A DNA stretch of 7,993 nucleotides from Candidatus Zhuqueibacterota bacterium RBG_16_48_16 (GTDB lineage: Bacteria; Zhuqueibacterota; Zhuqueibacteria; Residuimicrobiales; Sediminimicrobiaceae). The notes under the pieces are model-generated. The model made no database searches and was not told where the DNA came from. It saw nothing but the letters and a program-made list of their open reading frames with translations. Both the position numbers and the translations under genes were made by a program. Positions 1-5,392 of the stretch are shown here, in pieces. Every line of letters starts with the position of its first letter. Position 1 is the stretch's first letter. The stretch lies in contig METF01000012.1 in assembly GCA_001771235.1 (NCBI GenBank), positions 1 through 7,993 of the forward strand. Reading direction: 5' to 3'.

Positions 1-1
1 G

Positions 2-2086
2 GATCTCACGCCTTATATCGTACCGGGTAGTGAAAACCAACTGGCGATCCGTTTGGACAATCCGCCCAATTCGTCGCGCTGGTATCCCGGCGGCGGTATC
101 TACCGCAATGCCTGGCTGACCAAATCCAATCCCGTTCATGTCGGTCAGTGGGGTACTTTTGTGACGACGCACGATGTTACCAAAAACTTCGCTACGATCA
201 ATATGGAGATCACGATCGACAACGACTCCGAGGATGACGCGCCAGTTACAGCGGTTACACAAATTTTCGTCTTGAATGCGGACGGTAACAAAACCGGCGA
301 TGCAGTCGCCTCTTTCGAACCCCTGGAAACACGGGTTGCGGCGGGAAATAGCGCTAAAGTCGAAGGCTCCGTTACTCTCAAAAATCCCCGGTTGTGGGGA
401 CCGCCGCCCACACAGGCTCCAAACCGTTACGTGGCGGTGACCACTTTGTGGCAACATGACAAACCAGTCGATCAATATGAGACGCGCTTTGGCATCCGCT
501 CACTGCGTTTCGACCCGAACTCGGGTGTTTACGTTAATGGCGAGCTCATCAAGATCAAAGGCGTCAACCAGCACCACGACCTCGGCGCCCTGGGCGCGGC
601 GTTCAATACCCGCGCAGCAGAGCGCCAGCTCGAAATCCTCAGAGAGATGGGCTGCAACGCGATCCGCACGGCCCATAACCCGCCCGCTCCCGAGTTGCTC
701 GAATTGACGGACCGGATGGGTTTTCTCGTGATGGATGAGGCTTTCGATGTGTGGGAACGGAACAAGACGCCCCTTGACTTTCACCTTATCTTTTCAGACT
801 GGCATGAACAAGACTTGCGTGCACTCGTTCGACGAGACCGGAATAGTCCCTCGGTGATTATATGGAGCATCGGCAATGAGGTTGGTGAGCAGTATACCAG
901 TGAAGAAGGCGCGACAGTGGCCAAGAGGCTGTATGACATTGTAAAGGACGAGGATCCCACCCGTTCCATCACTAGCGCGATGAATTGGGCCAAGCCGGAC
1001 ATGCCCATGCCCGCTGTCCTGGACGTCATCAGCCTGAATTACCAGGGCGAAGGAATCCGCCAATCGCCGGAATTTGAAGGGACGAACCGCATCCGTACCA
1101 AACCGCAGTACGATGCAAACCATGCAAAATTCCCCGAAAAGGTTATTCTCAGCAGTGAAACCGCCTCAGCATTCAGCAGCCGCGGCATCTACCTTTTCCC
1201 GGTAGTGCAAAAGAACAGCGATATCGTGCGGGATGGCAGGGGCGGCGACTCGAAGATTCGCCACGTGACGTCCTACGAGCTGCACGCCGTCGACTTTGGC
1301 TCCTCAGCCGACAAGGTGTTCAGTTCTGTTGACCGGCATCCTTTCGTAGCCGGTGAGTTTGTCTGGACAGGATGGGACTACCTCGGCGAGCCGACGCCCT
1401 ATTACGATTCCCGCAGCTCGTATTCCGGGATCATCGACCTGGCAGGATTCAAGAAGGATCGCTTTTATCTTTACCAGGCGCACTGGCGCCCTGAACTGCC
1501 CATAGCTCACCTCCTGCCGCACTGGAACTGGCCGGAGCGCGTCGGAGAGGTCACCCCGGTACATGTTTTCACCTCCGGCGACGAGGCTGAGCTGTTCCTC
1601 AACGGCACGTCGCTTGGTCGAAAGCAAAAGGGTCAGTTTGAGTACCGCCTGCGCTGGGACGATGTGAAATATGAACCGGGAGAGCTGAAGGTAGTGGCCT
1701 ACAAGAACGAGGAGAAATGGGCCGAGAACGTTGTCAAGACCACGGACGAGCCAGCCCGGCTGGAGGCGTCGGCAGATCGCGATGAGATTCGAGCCGACGG
1801 AAAGGATTTAGCCTTCATCACGGTGCGGGTGACCGATAAAAACGGGCTCACAGTGCCAAATGCGATGAATCCAATCAAGTTCGAAATTGAGGGTAACGGT
1901 GAAATAGTAGCGACGGATAACGGCGACCCGACGAACCTCACGCCGTTTCTCTCACACGAGCGCGAGGCATTCAGTGGTTTAGCTTTGGTTATCATTCGCT
2001 CAAAGCCGGGTAATTCAGGTTCGATAACGGTTATGGCAAAATCACCGGGGCTAAAAGAAGCGCACGTGGTTATTAAAAGTCAATAA
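2..2086 (+). CDS. Glycoside hydrolase family 2 (beta-galactosidase-like, DUF4982 type), 5' partial
   Basis: A retaining exo-glycosidase that probably removes terminal beta-linked galactose (or glucuronate/mannose) from plant glycans. The frame is open from base 2, so the N-terminal sugar-binding domain is cut off by the window edge and 694 residues remain. Visible in order, by window residue: end of the jelly-roll (RWYPGGGIYRNAWL), an Ig-like domain (about 45-170), the TIM barrel (about 175-500), a DUF4982-like domain (about 505-575, ELFLNGTSLG) and a C-terminal Ig-like domain (about 580-690). The acid/base Glu is in WSIGNEVGEQ (bases 878-880). By alignment to LacZ ILCEYAH, the nucleophile is the Glu in ILSSETAS (1157-1159). 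The barrel end carries the hallmark WTGWDYLGEPTPY. No T9SS sorting domain is present at the C terminus, and any signal peptide is outside the window. Family assignment is secure. Exact substrate is not, since this GH2 branch includes beta-galactosidases and other specificities. The TTG at 53 is internal, not the start. GC looks higher than in the next gene. Confidence 0.93.
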   Translation, partial: DLTPYIVPGSENQLAIRLDNPPNSSRWYPGGGIYRNAWLTKSNPVHVGQWGTFVTTHDVTKNFATINMEITIDNDSEDDAPVTAVTQIFVLNADGNKTGDAVASFEPLETRVAAGNSAKVEGSVTLKNPRLWGPPPTQAPNRYVAVTTLWQHDKPVDQYETRFGIRSLRFDPNSGVYVNGELIKIKGVNQHHDLGALGAAFNTRAAERQLEILREMGCNAIRTAHNPPAPELLELTDRMGFLVMDEAFDVWERNKTPLDFHLIFSDWHEQDLRALVRRDRNSPSVIIWSIGNEVGEQYTSEEGATVAKRLYDIVKDEDPTRSITSAMNWAKPDMPMPAVLDVISLNYQGEGIRQSPEFEGTNRIRTKPQYDANHAKFPEKVILSSETASAFSSRGIYLFPVVQKNSDIVRDGRGGDSKIRHVTSYELHAVDFGSSADKVFSSVDRHPFVAGEFVWTGWDYLGEPTPYYDSRSSYSGIIDLAGFKKDRFYLYQAHWRPELPIAHLLPHWNWPERVGEVTPVHVFTSGDEAELFLNGTSLGRKQKGQFEYRLRWDDVKYEPGELKVVAYKNEEKWAENVVKTTDEPARLEASADRDEIRADGKDLAFITVRVTDKNGLTVPNAMNPIKFEIEGNGEIVATDNGDPTNLTPFLSHEREAFSGLALVIIRSKPGNSGSITVMAKSPGLKEAHVVIKSQ

Positions 2087-2099
2087 TTAAAGGACATTT

Positions 2100-4769
2100 A
2101 TGAAAACATTATTTTTTCATCTTGTCTTTTGCGGTATTCTGCTATTCAGCAATATTCAAGCGCAGGAAAAACTCTATCCAAATACATTTCCCTTAGGCGA
2201 TGTAACTTTACTTGATGGGCCGTTTAAAAACGCGCGCGACCTGAATATTCAAACTCTTTTGAAATATAATGTCGATCGGTTATTAGCTCCTTACCGCAAA
2301 CAGGCCGGGCTGACGCTAAAAGCCTCAAGTTATACGAACTGGGATGGATTGGATGGCCATGTTGGCGGTCATTATTTATCGGCAATGGCAATTAACTATG
2401 CTGCCACGGGCAACACCGAGTGCAAACAACGCATGGAATATATGATATCGGAACTCAAGGCTTGTCAGGATGCCAATGCGACAAATAATTCAACGTGGGG
2501 AATTGGTTATGCGGGAGGAGTACCAAATAGCAGTGCAATATGGTCAACGTTTAAAACGGGTAATTTTACTGCCTACCGGGCAGCCTGGGTGCCGTGGTAT
2601 AATCTTCATAAAATGTACGCCGGACTAAGGGACGCCTGGTTGTATGCTGGCAATGAAGATGCCAAAACAATTTTTCTAAAATTCTGTGACTGGGGGGTAA
2701 ACATCACCTCTGCCCTGTCAGACGCTCAAATGGAATCCATGCTCGGTACGGAGCATGGCGGTATGAATGAGATTTTTGCTGACGCTTATCAAATGACAGG
2801 TGATGTAAAATATTTAACTGCTGCCAAACGATTCTCACATAAAGAATTGCTTAATGCTATGGCAGCCAGTAGGGACAATCTTGATAACAAGCATGCGAAC
2901 ACGCAGGTACCCAAAGCTGTTGGTTTCCAACGCATAGCCGAGCTTAGCGGTGATAACACATATATTAAAGCAGGCAGTTTCTTTTGGGAAACAGTGACAA
3001 GCAATCGCAGTCTGGCGTCGGGAGGAAACAGTAGAAGTGAGCATTTCCCAAGCGCATCGGCTTGTATTGATTATGTAAATGAGGTTCAAGGTCCTGAATC
3101 GTGCAATACCAATAATATACTAAAGTTGACCGAGGATTTGTTCAGGGTAAATCCATTGGCAAAATATGCAGATTTTTATGAACGGGCGTTATACAACCAT
3201 ATTTTATCAACACAGCATCCTGTGCACGGCGGTTATGTTTATTTTACTCCGGCGCGGCCTCGTCATTATCGGGTTTACTCTGCTCCCAATCAGGCGATGT
3301 GGTGTTGCGTGGGCACCGGTATGGAAAATCATGGTAAGTATGGCGAGTTTATTTATACGCATCAAAATGATTCCCTGTTTTTAAACCTCTTTATTGCTTC
3401 CGAATTTGATTGGAAAGAAAAAGGAGTCAAGATCAAACAGGAAACAAATTTTCCGTATGAAGAACAAACCAAATTGCTTGTAACCGAAGGATCCTCTCAG
3501 TTTAAACTGATGATTCGCTATCCGTCATGGGTTAATGCCGGAGCTTTAAAAGTGATTGTCAATGGTGATACGTTGTCCTATACCGCACAGCCTTCTTCTT
3601 ATATTGCTGTTGATCGGTCATGGACAAGTGGTGATGTTGTGGAGATTATTCTGCCCATGCACAATGCCATAGAGCAGTTACCCAATGTGCCTGCATACAT
3701 TGCCTTTTTGCACGGCCCTATTCTGCTTGGGGCAAAGACGGGAACAGAGAGCTTAACAGGCTTAATAGCTGACGATAGCCGTTGGGGGCATATTGCCAGT
3801 GGATCGATGCTTCCCATTGACAAGGCGCCGATTATTGTTGAAGATGACCGATCCAAAATTGCAGAAAAGTTGGTGCCGGTAACAGGTAAGCCATTGACTT
3901 TTGCAACCTCTGGAGTTACTATTGTCAACTCTCAAAATAATCTTGAATTCGAGCCTTTCTACAAAATTCATGATTCCAGATATATGATGTATTGGATGGC
4001 TTTGACAAATACTCAATACCAGGCATTGCTCGATTCTATTTCAGCAGGGTCTTTGGAAAAACGTACTATTGATTCTGTAGCGATTGGTGCGCAGCAATTT
4101 GAAGCTGATCATGCAATGAAAACTTTGAATTCATATTCCGGTACCCACATGGGCGAATTTTGGCGAGATGCTCGGAACGGAGGCTATTTTAGTTATAACC
4201 TGAAAACGAATGGAGAGACCAATTTGTCTCTAATGGTGCGTTATTGGGGAAATGAATCTGGCAACAGAACATTTGATATTCTCATAGATGACGCCAAATT
4301 AGCAACAGAGAATTTAACCGGGAAATGGAATGTATCCGAGTTTCGCAATGTAGAGTACGCGATTCCGGATTCTATGGTCGAAGGCAAAGATAAGATTCGG
4401 GTGAAATTTCAGGCGCCGTCAAACGGCTACGCCGGGGGAGTCTTTTATCTTCGTTTGCTTAGGCCAAAGAGCACAACAGGCATAAAAAAGACCATGAATC
4501 ATCCCCACTTTTATAAACTGAATCAAAATTATCCCAATCCATTCAATCCGACAACTCACATCGCTTACTCAGTGCCTCAAAGCAGTTATATCAGACTCAA
4601 GGTCTACAATCTTCTTGGGCAGGAAGTAACAACTTTGTTTGAAGGATTACGGCAACAAGGAAATTATACGGCAACCTTTGATGGCAGAGGATTATCAGGC
4701 GGAGTTTATCTGTATCGAATGACAGCAGCAAATTTCGTGGATACAAAGAAAACCATGCTCCTCAAGTGA
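2100..4769 (+). CDS. Secreted GH127/GH146-type beta-L-arabinofuranosidase with T9SS sorting domain
   Basis: Retaining enzyme of the DUF1680 superfamily that releases beta-L-arabinofuranose from plant glycans using a zinc-bound cysteine nucleophile. 889 residues. A signal peptide covers about residues 1-21 (LFSNIQA, then QEKLYP). The (alpha/alpha)6 barrel spans about 25-430. By comparison with Bifidobacterium HypBA1 (E322, E338, C340, C417, C418), the matching residues are E314 (SRSEHF), E333 and C335 (PESCN), and C402-C403 (WCCVGTG), so the active site looks intact. Beta-sandwich domains follow (about 430-650, with PFYKIHDSRYMMYW), then a domain at about 655-785 like that found behind GH146 catalytic domains in Bacteroidota. 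The T9SS domain is at about 803-889, with NYPNPFNPTT at 810-819 and a C-terminal Lys. The start is supported by AAAGGA five bases before the ATG. It lies 13 bases after the GH2 stop, so probably one operon. GH127 versus GH146 cannot be settled by eye. The T9SS tail predicts export across the outer membrane, with release or anchoring. Confidence 0.93.
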   Translation: MKTLFFHLVFCGILLFSNIQAQEKLYPNTFPLGDVTLLDGPFKNARDLNIQTLLKYNVDRLLAPYRKQAGLTLKASSYTNWDGLDGHVGGHYLSAMAINYAATGNTECKQRMEYMISELKACQDANATNNSTWGIGYAGGVPNSSAIWSTFKTGNFTAYRAAWVPWYNLHKMYAGLRDAWLYAGNEDAKTIFLKFCDWGVNITSALSDAQMESMLGTEHGGMNEIFADAYQMTGDVKYLTAAKRFSHKELLNAMAASRDNLDNKHANTQVPKAVGFQRIAELSGDNTYIKAGSFFWETVTSNRSLASGGNSRSEHFPSASACIDYVNEVQGPESCNTNNILKLTEDLFRVNPLAKYADFYERALYNHILSTQHPVHGGYVYFTPARPRHYRVYSAPNQAMWCCVGTGMENHGKYGEFIYTHQNDSLFLNLFIASEFDWKEKGVKIKQETNFPYEEQTKLLVTEGSSQFKLMIRYPSWVNAGALKVIVNGDTLSYTAQPSSYIAVDRSWTSGDVVEIILPMHNAIEQLPNVPAYIAFLHGPILLGAKTGTESLTGLIADDSRWGHIASGSMLPIDKAPIIVEDDRSKIAEKLVPVTGKPLTFATSGVTIVNSQNNLEFEPFYKIHDSRYMMYWMALTNTQYQALLDSISAGSLEKRTIDSVAIGAQQFEADHAMKTLNSYSGTHMGEFWRDARNGGYFSYNLKTNGETNLSLMVRYWGNESGNRTFDILIDDAKLATENLTGKWNVSEFRNVEYAIPDSMVEGKDKIRVKFQAPSNGYAGGVFYLRLLRPKSTTGIKKTMNHPHFYKLNQNYPNPFNPTTHIAYSVPQSSYIRLKVYNLLGQEVTTLFEGLRQQGNYTATFDGRGLSGGVYLYRMTAANFVDTKKTMLLK
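4479..4766 (+). other. T9SS type A C-terminal sorting domain of the arabinofuranosidase
   Basis: The last roughly 85-95 residues of the preceding protein form a small beta-sandwich module. It opens with YKLNQNYPNPFNPTT and continues with LKVYNLLGQEV, a GNYTATFDG segment, GLSGGVYLYRM and a final KKTMLLK. This is the standard order of the Por-secretion C-terminal domain: the NPFNP start motif, a VYNLLGQEV strand, the SGVYxYR strand and a Lys-rich end. It directs outer-membrane translocation by type IX secretion. The NYPNPFNPTT form is the main clue to the kind of organism. The left boundary is approximate. Confidence 0.93.
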
Positions 4770-4776
4770 CGTGTCT

Positions 4777-5175
4777 ATGAAAAACGAATTAAAAGTATCC
4801 TGTTGTGTTCTACTTTCGCTTTTGCCGTTAGCCACTTTGCCTGCACAGAAAATGCAAAGCGATAATGGAGATGGCATTTATACCAATCCGGTTATCTATT
4901 CTGATTTTCCTGATCCGGATGTCATCCGCGTAGATTCTACCTATTACATGGTATCAACGACTATGTTTATTTTTCCGGAGGTAATCATACTCAAATCGTA
5001 CGACCCGGTAAATTGGGAATATTGCAGTATTCATTTTTCTGTCCTGGCTTTTATGTTATCCCCAACCTGGACAAGCCAGAACCGAAAAGTTGAATGGCGA
5101 TTTACGCAGTGTAACTCTGACAGGGTTCCAAACCCTGTCAGAGTTACAAGCTCAAATGGATATAATAGGCATTGA
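4777..5175 (+). pseudogene. Truncated GH43 glycosidase remnant
   Basis: Remnant of a secreted GH43 five-bladed propeller enzyme (beta-xylosidase / alpha-L-arabinofuranosidase type). From the ATG at 4777 (a GTG at 4771 is also in frame) there is a signal peptide, LLSLLPLATLPAQ, then the first blade: GIYTNPVIYSDFPDPDVIRV, YYMVSTTMFIFP and LKSYDPVNWEYCS. The Asp in FPDPDVIR matches the GH43 catalytic base. Family likeness stops at about base 5028. The remaining roughly 48 codons to the TGA look unrelated, and part of them reads through the palindrome at 5110-5148. A normal GH43 domain needs about 300 residues. The catalytic acid Glu and the second Asp are missing, so activity is not expected. 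The positions written Glu, Ile and Pro in FPEVIILKSYDPVNW are usually Gly, Thr and Leu in relatives as I recall them, which fits decay. It starts 7 bases after the previous stop, probably by coupling; AAGTGA upstream is a weak ribosome site. A short functional peptide is possible but unlikely. Confidence 0.82.
5110..5148. repeat. Perfect 18-bp palindromic hairpin, 3-base loop
   Basis: The left arm TGTAACTCTGACAGGGTT pairs perfectly with the right arm AACCCTGTCAGAGTTACA around the loop CCA. No run of T follows (AGCTCAAATGG comes next), so it is not a standard intrinsic terminator. It would form a very stable hairpin in RNA. A likely identity is a dispersed REP/MITE-like palindromic repeat, or one end of a small mobile element. 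With a single copy in the window this cannot be tested here. It lies about 80 bases after GH43 homology is lost. Confidence 0.85.
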
Positions 5176-5242
5176 AACATATTTTGCCAGAAATAGTCAA
5201 AATTTTGCTGCTTAGACACTAATCATTTTGTCGTTTAAAATC

Positions 5243-5280
5243 TTGAGTGCAAATTCTCTCGTTTAGTGCAAACTCTCACT
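5243..5280. repeat. 19-bp near-tandem direct repeat (two units)
   Basis: Unit 1 is TTGAGTGCAAATTCTCTCG (5243-5261) and unit 2 is TTTAGTGCAAACTCTCACT (5262-5280). They match at 15 of 19 positions, with the shared core AGTGCAAA(T/C)TCTC. The 19-base spacing is close to two helical turns, so the two cores would face the same side of the DNA. This fits a direct-repeat regulator site, but chance or a local duplication is also possible. Confidence 0.45.
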
Positions 5281-5319
5281 GTGCTGCTTTTTCAACAGTC
5301 CACGGGGAAACATTTTAAT

Positions 5320-5361
5320 TCGTTTGAAAATCGTTGAAAATGGTCTTACCTTATTGGTAAG
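5320..5361 (+). promoter_or_regulatory. Candidate promoter/operator region of the CotH-type gene
   Basis: Two adjacent words, TCGTTTGAAAAT (5320-5331) and TCGTTGAAAAT (5331-5341), resemble TCGTTTAAAAT at 5231-5241. A short inverted repeat CTTACC-TTATT-GGTAAG follows at 5345-5361, about 30 bases before the start codon. TTGAAA at 5324 or 5334 could serve as a -35 box, but no good -10 box sits at the right distance. This is an inference from position and repetition only. Confidence 0.28.
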
Positions 5362-5392
5362 GATTCATCTAACATAAAAAGAGAGTTGATTA

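Larger units (their letters stand above)
5029..5392. other. Non-coding stretch between GH43 remnant and CotH-type gene
   Basis: This 364-base stretch holds no recognisable gene. It contains the non-homologous tail of the GH43 frame, a perfect palindrome (5110-5148), a 19-base near-tandem repeat (5243-5280), three copies of a TCGTTT-AAAAT-like word (5231, 5320, 5331) and a short hairpin (5345-5361). It is AT-rich after 5150. The last 200 bases most likely act as the leader and promoter region of the gene starting at 5393. Other frames through 5030-5215 are open but show no family motif. Confidence 0.6.

Noticed and set aside
53..2086. GH2 gene starting at the TTG at base 53
   Set aside because: The same frame is open back to base 2 and encodes conserved jelly-roll sequence (IVPGSENQLAIRLDN), so the TTG is an internal Leu codon and the true start is upstream of the window.
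5031..5093. Possible C-terminal end of another protein (frame ending FYVIPNLDKPEPKS then stop)
   Set aside because: It looks somewhat protein-like but is only about 20 residues and matches no family I recognise, so no gene is called.
5110..5148. Palindrome as an intrinsic transcription terminator
   Set aside because: The stem is strong but no T-tract follows on the plus strand, and the flanking sequence upstream lacks a matching A-tract for the other strand.
5030..5215. GH43 continuing in another frame after a simple frameshift
   Set aside because: The other two frames after 5028 were read. Neither contains GH43 second-blade motifs: one stops at 5091-5093, and the other runs to 5213-5215 without family likeness.
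5176..5392. tRNA, riboswitch or other structured RNA in the leader
   Set aside because: No cloverleaf, T-loop consensus or known riboswitch core was seen; only short hairpins and repeats.
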